A stretch of 64,000 nucleotides of DNA from UPXZ01 sp047974405 (lineage in GTDB: Bacteria; Bacteroidota; Bacteroidia; Bacteroidales; Paludibacteraceae), in assembly GCA_047974405.1 (NCBI GenBank), contig JBKECI010000053.1, positions 10,823 to 74,822 on the forward strand. The letters run 5' to 3'. Below are positions 54,997 to 63,158 of the stretch, piece by piece; the stretch's first letter is position 1; each line of letters starts with the position of its first letter. Both the position numbers and the translations under genes were made by a program. Under the pieces are notes generated by a model. That model made no database searches. It was not told the DNA's origin and was given only the letters and a program-made list of their open reading frames with translations.

Positions 54997-56109
54997 ATGA
55001 AAAAACAATTACTCTCTTTTATCGTATTCAGTATCTTATCTTTCAATGCTTTTGCACAAATCTCTAACAAAATTGCCCGTGTATTGGAATACCGCCCTGC
55101 CCCAGGACAACATATCAACCGGCTCTTCCCCACTCCGGAAATGAGTAGTACCCCCGAAAATGCGTTGAGATTTGCAGAGAACAGCCTAATTGAAAACAAT
55201 TCAGCCATAGGTTTGGGAACTTTTGGAGGCTATGTCATTGTCGGTTTCGATCATCCAATAGTAAATGTAAAAGGAGAATACGATTTGCAAGGGTTGGGTA
55301 ACGCCTCGCCCAACGGAGCCGAACCGGGTATTGTCATGGTTTGTCAGGATTTGAACAAAAATGGCAAGCCCGACAGCAACGAACCTTGGTACGAACTTGC
55401 TGGGAGCGAATACAACCACCCTGAAACCATTAAAGATTACGTAGTAACATATTATCGTCCCCAACCCGATGGAGAAAAATCCAATATTACGTGGAAAGAC
55501 AATCAAGGCAATAAAGGAGAAATAACACACATAAATTTTGCTCCGCAAGCCACCATTTATCCGCTTTGGATTGCAGCCGACTCACTAACCTTCAAAGGTA
55601 ACAAGTTGAGAGAAACCGTATATAACGATGGGATATACCGACTCCCTGCTTTTGAATGGGGATATGTGGACAATCAACCTAATAGCGAATCTATCGACAA
55701 AAATGGATTTAAAATAGATTGGGCTGTGGATAGTCACGGCAACCAAATTGATTTGAATTACATCGACTTTGTAAAAGTCTATACCGCCCAACTTCAGGAG
55801 GCTGGATGGCTGGGAGAAACCTCTACCGATTTTAGAGGGATAGTAGATATGCATCCTTATGCCCAATTGCCCAGCGGAGCGGATAATACAAACCACAATG
55901 ACATTATTATTTACCTAATAAACAACATATTAATTATTTCTGGAATCGAAACTATACAAGAGATAGAGGTGTTTGCTCTGAGCGGAGAGAAACTTCTACA
56001 TGGTACAAATACTCAGATATTGGACGTATCAACTCTGCCCAAAGGTGTATATGTAGTACGCCTAAAAAGTAAAAACAGACAATTGACAAAAAAAATAATA
56101 GTCGGGTAA
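54997..56109 (+). CDS. T9SS-exported surface protein of the cobalamin locus
   Basis: A 370-residue protein with a signal peptide ending A-F-A-Q (residue 21). The central region (about 25-300) contains P-A-P-G-Q-H-I-N, G-F-D-H-P-I, G-A-E-P-G-I-V-M-V and P-W-Y-E-L-A-G-S-E-Y, a pattern I know from proteins next to BtuB/BtuG in Bacteroidetes; no enzyme motif is visible. The last 70 residues form a T9SS type A sorting domain ending K-K-I-I-V-G. It lies 24 bp after btuG and shares the riboswitch. It may be an accessory corrinoid-binding protein, similar in role to BtuH; this is inferred from context. Confidence 0.8.
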   Translation: MKKQLLSFIVFSILSFNAFAQISNKIARVLEYRPAPGQHINRLFPTPEMSSTPENALRFAENSLIENNSAIGLGTFGGYVIVGFDHPIVNVKGEYDLQGLGNASPNGAEPGIVMVCQDLNKNGKPDSNEPWYELAGSEYNHPETIKDYVVTYYRPQPDGEKSNITWKDNQGNKGEITHINFAPQATIYPLWIAADSLTFKGNKLRETVYNDGIYRLPAFEWGYVDNQPNSESIDKNGFKIDWAVDSHGNQIDLNYIDFVKVYTAQLQEAGWLGETSTDFRGIVDMHPYAQLPSGADNTNHNDIIIYLINNILIISGIETIQEIEVFALSGEKLLHGTNTQILDVSTLPKGVYVVRLKSKNRQLTKKIIVG

Positions 56110-56121
56110 AAACCGACTATT
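56097..56121 (-). terminator. Terminator between the cobalamin and porZ genes
   Basis: AATAGTCGG and CCGACTATT form a perfect 9-bp stem with a 7-nt loop. On the minus strand it is followed by ATTATTTTTTT, a good tract for ending the porZ transcript; the plus strand has only TTTCC. It overlaps the stop codon of the preceding plus-strand gene. Confidence 0.75.
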
Positions 56122-56159
56122 TCCAAATCTTTATGCAATCCTATTTATTCTACTAGCAG

Positions 56160-58499
56160 TTAATTGATTACCAAAATTTTAGTAGTAACATTGTGTTCCC
56201 CATCGGGTGAAATACAAATTGCCAAATAAACTCCTGTACTCACTTTACGTCCAAATCCATTTTTCCCGTCCCAAGTAGCAATACTCCCGTTGGAAACAGT
56301 CTGACAAACCAAATTACCGGCCAAGTCGGTAATTTTGATATTTGTTTTGTCTATCAGTCCTGTTATGGTAATAATTCCCGTAAAGTTTTCCCGCACAGGA
56401 TTGGGGTAGGCATGCACATTTTCAAAAACACCACTGCTTTCTGCCGCATCGCTCTGGTATGAGACTAAACCGTCTGTGGTACCAAAAAACACTTCGCCGG
56501 AAACAGGATTAATTGCAATACTAAGAATATTGTTTGACAGAAGAGGGCTGTTTTCGGAAGTAAAGTGCCGGATAATTTTTTGTCCATTCTCCGATAGCAA
56601 ATAGACTCCTGATGATTCTGTCCCTATCCATTTTCGATTAGCTCCATCAATTGCTATTGCATTTATCCTCTCTTTTTCCAATAGGTAATCGGCTAAATTT
56701 GTACCGTCGTTTCGGGGTATTTTCACACGGGTACAAGTAAAATCGGAATTGAATGCATTATTGGGATTGGTAAAAAGTAGAGGACCTTGAAACGTCCCCA
56801 CCCAAATAACTCCGTTGTGATCTTGTGCCATCGAAAAATAAAACTCGGGAATGATAAAAGTTCCTTCTTTATCGGTATCCTTAAATGAAGTATAAAGAAC
56901 CGACTTATCATCGCTTGTATTGTCAATGGTTCCATTATCGTCTATTATACCTAATCCAACTCCATATCTGGTGCTAAATATCCATTTTTGGTTCGGATTT
57001 TGATTCGAAATCAACACTCTTCCCAGTGTATTTTTGCCTTCCAGCATCGGGTAATAGAGTGAAATCCAGCGGGTACTGTCTTTGTTTATATGCTTTACTT
57101 TAATTTGATTCGACACCATAGCATTTGAAAACCAAACATATCCGTTTTGATCCATCGTTCCCCCGTCCATACGTATATAGTCAAGGGCATTATCTTTACC
57201 GGGGAAGATGGTTTGCAATGCCGAATTATTGGAATTGTACCATTTTGAAAACGCATCGTTTTCAAATTCAAAAACGCCATTCCCGTAGGCAGACACCAAA
57301 AAGTGTTTATTGTCGCTGGGGTCAACGGCTATATCCATAAAATCCAGTGCTTTATTCTGAGTTACTGATTTTATCGAACTGTTTGATATATTTTTCCAAG
57401 TGTCGTTTTCAAATATCATTACCATCCCGGGTCGATCGTACTGAGATGCCCATCGCCCACCTTGCACCACAAATAGCTTTTCTCCGGAAAAACACATTTT
57501 GTACGGTACATTTACCTCCGGTCCATTGGGTTTTACCGGTAAAGATGCCGTTTGAGTCGCGTTATTATATTCGACAACACCATTGGTACCAGCGGCAAAC
57601 CACATCAAATTTTTAGACACGTCATACACTCCATCGTAAGCGACATTTAATCCGGTTAGCTGCTTTTTCACAAACTGTTTGTCAAACGTGTTGATATTGG
57701 CGACCGTAAAAGCCAACAAATAATCTTCAGCTACCTTTATCTTGGTATATGTTGTATTAGACACATCCAAGTCTGCCCACACATTGTCAGTTCCTCTTTT
57801 ATATAATTTCCCGTTACGCATCATTATCAAATAGTTTTCAAACAGTGTCAAAGACTGAATATTACCACTGCCGGGGAGAGATGCCAATTTTGACCAATAT
57901 TCGTAGCTTGCCAAAAAAGGGTTTGTCAAAGATGCCTCGTATATGTCTGTGCTGGTTACTGCATAGATTTTATCATTCTGTATCGCGGTATTAAGTATTT
58001 TTATTTCGGTAGCATTGCTACCTATAATGTAAGTGTCTTGAATCTCTCTTTTGGTCATATTTAATGATACTATTCCAAAATTACAAGATAGATATGCTTT
58101 GTTATTGTGAAACAATATATGATTTACCCCTTTGTCGACAGTCATTTGTTTGTTGTAATAGTCGGGCAGGTTCGAGACTCCACCTTCAGACATAAAGTCG
58201 ATATTGCCATTTAAATATATGATTAGTAATGATTGGGTAACTTTGTCGAATTCGATATTTGATATGTTAGTAGCATTCAAGCCACTCAATTTGCTATAAA
58301 ATTCCATATTACCATCCCGTTTGTCTATGGAAAACAAAGAACCGTCGCTAACAACAAAAACTTTGTTGCTCGATTGGGCTAACTGATTGATGTTGTTATA
58401 AGCAAAATGTGTTCTCCAATTTCCCATAGCAATCTGCGCCTGAAAAGATGATATGGAAATGAGCAAAAGACTCAATATCAAAGAAAGTTTTTTATTCAT
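56160..58499 (-). CDS. porZ: PorZ-like T9SS component (double beta-propeller with sorting domain)
   Basis: A product of 779 residues from ATG 58499 (signal peptide M-N-K-K-L-S-L-I-L... to F-Q-A-Q); an upstream in-frame start at 58586 precedes no signal. Length is almost that of P. gingivalis PorZ (776). Right after the signal comes G-N-W-R-T-H-F-A-Y-N-N, then two propellers of two-component-regulator type blades (about 30-670, with W-V-G-T-F-Q-G, W-I-G-T-E-S-S-G-V-Y) and a type A CTD (Y-P-N-P-V-R to I-L-V-I-N). PorZ binds A-LPS and helps sortase PorU attach cargo at the surface. Probably co-transcribed with rdgB (67-bp gap). Confidence 0.85.
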   Translation of the reverse strand: MNKKLSLILSLLLISISSFQAQIAMGNWRTHFAYNNINQLAQSSNKVFVVSDGSLFSIDKRDGNMEFYSKLSGLNATNISNIEFDKVTQSLLIIYLNGNIDFMSEGGVSNLPDYYNKQMTVDKGVNHILFHNNKAYLSCNFGIVSLNMTKREIQDTYIIGSNATEIKILNTAIQNDKIYAVTSTDIYEASLTNPFLASYEYWSKLASLPGSGNIQSLTLFENYLIMMRNGKLYKRGTDNVWADLDVSNTTYTKIKVAEDYLLAFTVANINTFDKQFVKKQLTGLNVAYDGVYDVSKNLMWFAAGTNGVVEYNNATQTASLPVKPNGPEVNVPYKMCFSGEKLFVVQGGRWASQYDRPGMVMIFENDTWKNISNSSIKSVTQNKALDFMDIAVDPSDNKHFLVSAYGNGVFEFENDAFSKWYNSNNSALQTIFPGKDNALDYIRMDGGTMDQNGYVWFSNAMVSNQIKVKHINKDSTRWISLYYPMLEGKNTLGRVLISNQNPNQKWIFSTRYGVGLGIIDDNGTIDNTSDDKSVLYTSFKDTDKEGTFIIPEFYFSMAQDHNGVIWVGTFQGPLLFTNPNNAFNSDFTCTRVKIPRNDGTNLADYLLEKERINAIAIDGANRKWIGTESSGVYLLSENGQKIIRHFTSENSPLLSNNILSIAINPVSGEVFFGTTDGLVSYQSDAAESSGVFENVHAYPNPVRENFTGIITITGLIDKTNIKITDLAGNLVCQTVSNGSIATWDGKNGFGRKVSTGVYLAICISPDGEHNVTTKILVIN

Positions 58500-58566
58500 A
58501 GAAATTTCCTGATTATGTATAAATGATAGTAGTATAAACAAACTTTTTCTTATTTTATTATAGAAA

Positions 58567-59160
58567 TCAATCGGGAAAACTGTCAAAATGGTTATCTAAT
58601 AACCTAACAGCTAATGCCCTGTGGCTTATTTCGTTTTTTTCGTCAGGTGACAGTTCTGCAAAACTTTTCTTTTTTCCCGAGGGGACAAATATTGGATCGT
58701 ATCCAAACCCTCTTTTTCCTTGGGGCATTGTGGCTATCTCCCCAATTATTTTCCCCTCAAAAAATAGGGTTTTACCATATTCTATCAGGCATATTACCGT
58801 CCGAAACTGAGCATTTCTATTGGCTTTTCCATCCAATTCATTCAATACTTTTTCTATATTTTTTGCCGAATCTGAAGGTTCTCCGGCGTATCTGGCAGAA
58901 AACACTCCGGGCTTTCCTCCCAGTTCTTCAATTTCCAATCCGGTGTCGTCTGCAAAGCAGTCTATTCCAAATTTTTCGTAAATTGCTCGTGCTTTCAATT
59001 CGGCGTTGCCTTCCAAAGTATTGGCAGTTTCTGGTATTTCATCGGTAAAACCAATTTCGCCCAAACTTACCACCTCAATATTCTTATCGTTCAATATATT
59101 GCGTACCTCCTCCAATTTATGCCGATTGTTGGAGGCAAATACTATTTTTCTCGACATCAT
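58567..59160 (-). CDS. rdgB: Non-canonical purine NTP pyrophosphatase (RdgB/HAM1)
   Basis: A 197-residue Ham1-fold protein. The N-terminal F-A-S-N-N-R-H-K-L-E-E-V (substrate loop), the F-A-D-D-T-G-L-E-I-E-E-L-G-G-K-P-G segment with metal-binding Asp, and the C-terminal G-F-G-Y-D-P-I-F, E-L-S-P-D-E-K-N and S-H-R-A-L-A motifs are all present. It hydrolyses ITP, dITP and XTP and so keeps deaminated bases out of DNA. Divergently transcribed from the PNPOx-like gene with a perfect promoter upstream; porZ follows. Confidence 0.96.
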   Translation of the reverse strand: MMSRKIVFASNNRHKLEEVRNILNDKNIEVVSLGEIGFTDEIPETANTLEGNAELKARAIYEKFGIDCFADDTGLEIEELGGKPGVFSARYAGEPSDSAKNIEKVLNELDGKANRNAQFRTVICLIEYGKTLFFEGKIIGEIATMPQGKRGFGYDPIFVPSGKKKSFAELSPDEKNEISHRALAVRLLDNHFDSFPD

Positions 59161-59188
59161 AATTGTGCGCTAAATATCATAAAGCGAG

Positions 59189-59218
59189 CAAAGATAACCA
59201 ACTTTTGATAAGGAGCAA
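59189..59218 (-). promoter_or_regulatory. Promoter of rdgB-porZ
   Basis: Minus strand: TTG (59218-59216), 19 bp, TATCTTTG (59196-59189), a full match to consensus. The start codon is 29 bp downstream at 59160. Confidence 0.75.
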
Positions 59219-59258
59219 AAATAATTTTGGTTTTTAATTATTTTACCTTTCGAATAAA

Positions 59259-59290
59259 TACTTTTGCAACGTTTATTTTTATTATTTTTG
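59259..59290 (+). promoter_or_regulatory. Candidate promoter elements of the PNPOx-like gene
   Basis: Two -7 matches occur: TACTTTTG (59259-59266) and TATTTTTG (59283-59290). The TTG inside the first lies 16 bp before the second and could serve as its -33 element, giving a leader of only about 10 nt. Confidence 0.45.
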
Positions 59291-59305
59291 CAAAAACAAC
59301 CGAGA

Positions 59306-59806
59306 ATGCGAACAAGTTTTATTACAGATAAAGAAGAGATACGCAGGATTATCAACGGATGCAACGTGTGTTTCGTAGGGATTATTGAAGAAGATGGAAG
59401 TCCTTATGTGATACCAATGAACTTTGCATGGTATGAAGATGATATTTTGCTTCATTCCGGTCCGCACGGAAAACATATCCATTTGATAGAAAAAGATAAC
59501 CGCGCCTGCATCACGTTTTGCTCCGACCGCCAATTGATGTACCAGCATCCCGATGTGGCTTGCAGTTACAGTATGCAATCGCAGAGTGTTTTGTGCAAAG
59601 GGAGAATCGAATTTATCGAAAATATGGATGAAAAGGAGACATTAATTAAGGTATTTATGTCTCATTATTCTGACAGAGAATTTAAAATATCGGCTCCGGC
59701 AATAAGAAACGTCAAAGTGTGGCGCCTCCGTGTCGAAACCGTTACAGCAAAGTCTTTCGGTCAAAATTTTAGAAATCAAGGTTCGAAGGAAGTAAAAGAT
59801 AGATAA
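59306..59806 (+). CDS. Pyridoxamine 5'-phosphate oxidase-like flavoprotein (NimA-like)
   Basis: A product of 166 residues from ATG 59306; an in-frame TTG at 59264 falls inside the promoter. The split-barrel flavin-binding fold is recognisable by C-F-V-G-I-I-E-E-D-G-S-P-Y-V-I-P-M-N-F, L-L-H-S-G-P-H-G-K-H-I and A-C-I-T-F-C. This is the group that includes NimA-type nitroimidazole reductases with an active-site His; the G-P-H-G-K-H segment supplies candidates. Natural substrate unknown. Monocistronic. Confidence 0.85.
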   Translation: MRTSFITDKEEIRRIINGCNVCFVGIIEEDGSPYVIPMNFAWYEDDILLHSGPHGKHIHLIEKDNRACITFCSDRQLMYQHPDVACSYSMQSQSVLCKGRIEFIENMDEKETLIKVFMSHYSDREFKISAPAIRNVKVWRLRVETVTAKSFGQNFRNQGSKEVKDR

Positions 59807-59870
59807 ATTTTAAACATACGACCACCCCTTGCAAGTTTTATTTTGCTTTGGGGCAGTCAATGTATATCAC

Positions 59871-62123
59871 CTACTTGCAATCTTCAAAATATCCTTTCGG
59901 GAAATCGTTTACAGTAAGTTTTTGTCCTTTTTGATATTTAGTCGGATTCAAACTGTTTGCCGGAGCAGGGTTGTACAGCACGGTGATTTCCGTACGTCGA
60001 TTTTGTTGATGTTCTTCTTCGTCGCAGTCAATGCCGTTTGCACATCTGTTTTCGAGTTTAGTCTCTCCATAACCTTTGGCTACAATCCTGTCGGAGGCAA
60101 TTTTTCCTTTTTTTACGATATAATTTACGGCAGATTCTGCACGCCGTTGAGAGAGTTTCAAATTATAAGAATCTGAACCGCGACTATCGGTATGGGAACC
60201 TAATTCCACTTTAATCGGGTAGGTATTAAGTATCATTATCAGACTGTCCAAAGGAGGCTCAGCATTCTTTCTGATGTTCCACTTGTCGAAATCGTAAAGC
60301 AGGTTATCAAGTGTCCACACTTTTTTGAATGTAAGTTCGAGTATCAAATCACGCACCTGAAAAGTTACATCTTTAGGTTTTTCCGAAAAAATATTCATCG
60401 AGAGACAATCGTCTTTGTAATTTTCTTCAATACCTCTGATGGTGTAATCGCCCAAGTTGTACACATCAAAAGTATATCTCCCACTACTGTCGGCCTTGTC
60501 CACCAACACCTCGTTGTTTTGTCTGTTGAGTAAAAACACCGTTGCTCCGGGAAGAATCTCTCGGTTCTTTCTCTCTTTTACCAAACCCGATATATGCGAT
60601 ATTTTCGGTAGCGGTTTGTAGGCAAAACTGAAGATATTATCATTATCTACCTGACGATCTGATGTAAAATATCCGATTGTACCGGTATGGTTGATTATTA
60701 GTCCAAAATCGTCGGCACAACTGTTGATAGGGTATCCGAGTAGTTCAATGTTGGGGTTGCTACTTGTAATCTCATTCATTTTTATTTTGAAAATATCCAA
60801 ACCTCCATATCCGCCACGCCCATCGCTACTGAAATACAGATAGCCGTCTTCACCTATCGTAGGAAACACTTCGTTACCCACTGTATTGATACTTTCCGAT
60901 AACCTCTGAGGTGTACTCCACATCGCACCGTTTTTCTCAATAAGGTAAAGGTCGTATGCATCATTTTCTGACATGGCATTGCTTGCAAAAATAAGTTTTG
61001 TCCCTTCTTTGTTTACCGCAGGGTGCATTTTGTTACCACTTGTTGCAAATCCGGGTATTGTTATGGGTTGGATATTGATAACGGATACATCATTTATTTT
61101 TCCCTGATAAAGAATAATATTAGATTGGGATTGGTTTTTAGCCAAAGGCTCGTTTGCCGAAAAATAGATATTATCGTCGGAGTCAAAAGAGGGAGTGGAG
61201 ACGTTGTATTTAAAACTGCCTAATCCGTTCAGTAATGAGACAAGGGTTGTTTTTTCGATTGATAGTTTCCCTGTAAGTTTTTCAAACTCGTTGTCGGTTT
61301 GTTTCTCAAAAGGTTTGGTATCGCTATCTTCAAACACATCTGCCATTTTCTTACCGGCGACATAATTATTGGATTTTGTCCCCAAAATCGACAAATCGTA
61401 CGTCACATTATTTGAGGGGGCGTTCCCATCTCCCAATACTACTTTAATGTTTCGTGCATTTCCGTTGTTTCTAAAAAGTGGAGCTATATTTTTTTCGTTA
61501 ATAATCCACAGTTTTGTAAAATTATTACCATCCCAACCATTGGCTTGTACCTCTTTGTTTTCGGGTCGGTTACTTGTAAAAATCAGTTTATCTTTATAAA
61601 TAACAGGCGAAAACTCTCGCGAATGGGTATCTATATTAATGGGTTCTACTTTCCAATCGACAGAGTCTTCGGTCAAATAATCGACAGCAGACCTATCCAA
61701 AAAAGACGCTTTCCTGCTTTCGTATCCCGTTTGATTGTCGAGCCATGATGCGGCGTTTTTGAAGTCTTGGTATCTTGCCTGCAGATTGGCAATACGGATT
61801 CTGTCCGAAGGGAGAATGTTTGATTTGTCCTGCTCGGCTATTTTGTTGTATATCTCGTATGCTTTCCGATATTTCCGCATTTGCCAATAGGAGTCTGCCA
61901 ATTGGAGCAACACCTCATTATTACTCTTGTCATTCGAGTTTTGGAGGTAACTTTCGTATAGGTGCGCCGCTACATCAAACAGGTTTTGCTCGTAAGCTTT
62001 CTGGGCTTTTTCCAAAAAAACAGGTTTAGGTACTGTTGCCAATGTATTTGCCGAAAGAGCAACAGCAAAGAATATTGCTGCAATCAATCGGATATTATTG
62101 TGTCTTATGGTTTTATTGTTCAT
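59871..62123 (-). CDS. porE: PorE-like T9SS protein (TPR, PD40 propeller, CRD, OmpA)
   Basis: A 750-residue protein with a signal peptide (about 1-30). Domain order: TPR repeats (about 38-125), a PD40 beta-propeller (about 160-490), a carboxypeptidase-regulatory-like domain (about 515-585, I-S-G-L-V-K-E-R... to Y-T-I-R-G-I) and an OmpA peptidoglycan-binding domain (about 605-725, L-G-S-H-T-D-S-R-G-S and Q-R-R-A-E-S-A). This four-domain layout is that of P. gingivalis PorE, which binds peptidoglycan and links it to the outer-membrane T9SS. It follows porP by 30 bp. Confidence 0.85.
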   Translation of the reverse strand: MNNKTIRHNNIRLIAAIFFAVALSANTLATVPKPVFLEKAQKAYEQNLFDVAAHLYESYLQNSNDKSNNEVLLQLADSYWQMRKYRKAYEIYNKIAEQDKSNILPSDRIRIANLQARYQDFKNAASWLDNQTGYESRKASFLDRSAVDYLTEDSVDWKVEPINIDTHSREFSPVIYKDKLIFTSNRPENKEVQANGWDGNNFTKLWIINEKNIAPLFRNNGNARNIKVVLGDGNAPSNNVTYDLSILGTKSNNYVAGKKMADVFEDSDTKPFEKQTDNEFEKLTGKLSIEKTTLVSLLNGLGSFKYNVSTPSFDSDDNIYFSANEPLAKNQSQSNIILYQGKINDVSVINIQPITIPGFATSGNKMHPAVNKEGTKLIFASNAMSENDAYDLYLIEKNGAMWSTPQRLSESINTVGNEVFPTIGEDGYLYFSSDGRGGYGGLDIFKIKMNEITSSNPNIELLGYPINSCADDFGLIINHTGTIGYFTSDRQVDNDNIFSFAYKPLPKISHISGLVKERKNREILPGATVFLLNRQNNEVLVDKADSSGRYTFDVYNLGDYTIRGIEENYKDDCLSMNIFSEKPKDVTFQVRDLILELTFKKVWTLDNLLYDFDKWNIRKNAEPPLDSLIMILNTYPIKVELGSHTDSRGSDSYNLKLSQRRAESAVNYIVKKGKIASDRIVAKGYGETKLENRCANGIDCDEEEHQQNRRTEITVLYNPAPANSLNPTKYQKGQKLTVNDFPKGYFEDCK

Positions 62124-62153
62124 AACCTTTTATTTTTCATGTTTTAGATAAAA

Positions 62154-63089
62154 TTAATAATAGCGGGGAGAAAGAATTTTGGAGGATTTTTCGCTTTTGA
62201 ATAAATCAAACTCATATCGAAGCATCAATTCATGCGAGCCGTAACTAAACTGATTGATTCGGGTCAACGTATAGTCGTAAGCATATCCTATCCTGATTTG
62301 TGGCGTAACTTGTACTTCAAACATCCCCAATACGGCATCTCCCGTACGGTAGCTCAATCCAACTCCAAACTTATCGACAAACCAGGCATTCAGGTTAATA
62401 TCTGTTTCTAACGGAGCCCCAACAACATACTTTAACAAAAACGAAGGTTTAAGTTTAACCGACTCGCCAACAGGAAAAATATACCCTCCATTCAAAAAAT
62501 AGTGATTATCAGCACCAAAACTAACAGAATCTTTATACTCATCGGAAACAAATTTTTTGGTTCTAAAAAGCGCCGGTACCGACAGTCCTGCATACCAGTT
62601 TTCGGCCGAATACAATATTCCAACCCCTGCTGTAGGGAGCCAACTATTTTCGTTTTGCTGAAATGCAGGGTCGCCTTGTTCTATAATTCTGGACTCGGTG
62701 TAGTTTGCATTAAAATTTAAAAATCCGACACTCAATCCAAAAGCTAAACTGGAGTTGTAGAATGGAATCCGGTACGAATAAAACCCTTGCAAACCTATTG
62801 TATTTTCAATACCAAGTTTGTCGTTGTAAATTTGTACGCCGTAGCCTACGTTACTCTCATCTGTTCGTCTGTCCCATGAGAGGGTTGTGGTTATCGGATG
62901 TCCGTCAAAACCTGTCCACTGATTTCTATGAAGGGCGGTAATATTATCCACAGCCCTATTTCCCGCGTAAGCAGGATTGACATTCAGCATATTAAACATA
63001 TACTGAGAATACATCGGTTGTTGCTGTGCACGGATGCTAAAAAATGCACATACCAGTACCATTGTCAATACTATATTTATATTTTTCAT
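62154..63089 (-). CDS. PorP/SprF family type IX secretion outer-membrane protein
   Basis: A product of 311 residues from ATG 63089, the start that leaves a clean signal peptide ending I-R-A-Q; a longer frame from 63155 adds 22 charged residues before it. The family signature Q-P-M-Y-S-Q-Y-M-F-N-M-L-N-V-N-P-A-Y-A-G follows directly, then beta-barrel strands and the ending L-R-Y-E-F-D-L-F. PorP/SprF proteins are 14-strand-like barrels dedicated to export or anchoring of type B CTD proteins. The type B cargo gene ends 70 bp upstream and the PorE-like gene follows. Confidence 0.93.
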   Translation of the reverse strand: MKNINIVLTMVLVCAFFSIRAQQQPMYSQYMFNMLNVNPAYAGNRAVDNITALHRNQWTGFDGHPITTTLSWDRRTDESNVGYGVQIYNDKLGIENTIGLQGFYSYRIPFYNSSLAFGLSVGFLNFNANYTESRIIEQGDPAFQQNENSWLPTAGVGILYSAENWYAGLSVPALFRTKKFVSDEYKDSVSFGADNHYFLNGGYIFPVGESVKLKPSFLLKYVVGAPLETDINLNAWFVDKFGVGLSYRTGDAVLGMFEVQVTPQIRIGYAYDYTLTRINQFSYGSHELMLRYEFDLFKSEKSSKILSPRYY

Positions 63090-63158
63090 TTTATATCTCG
63101 TTTTTCTTATTAATTGTGTTTTTAGAACCAGGCATTTTTTGTTGCAAAAATGCACACG

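Noticed and set aside
59807..59870. CCCC...GGGG hairpin after the PNPOx-like gene as a terminator
   Set aside because: The stem is interrupted and no T-run follows on the plus strand.
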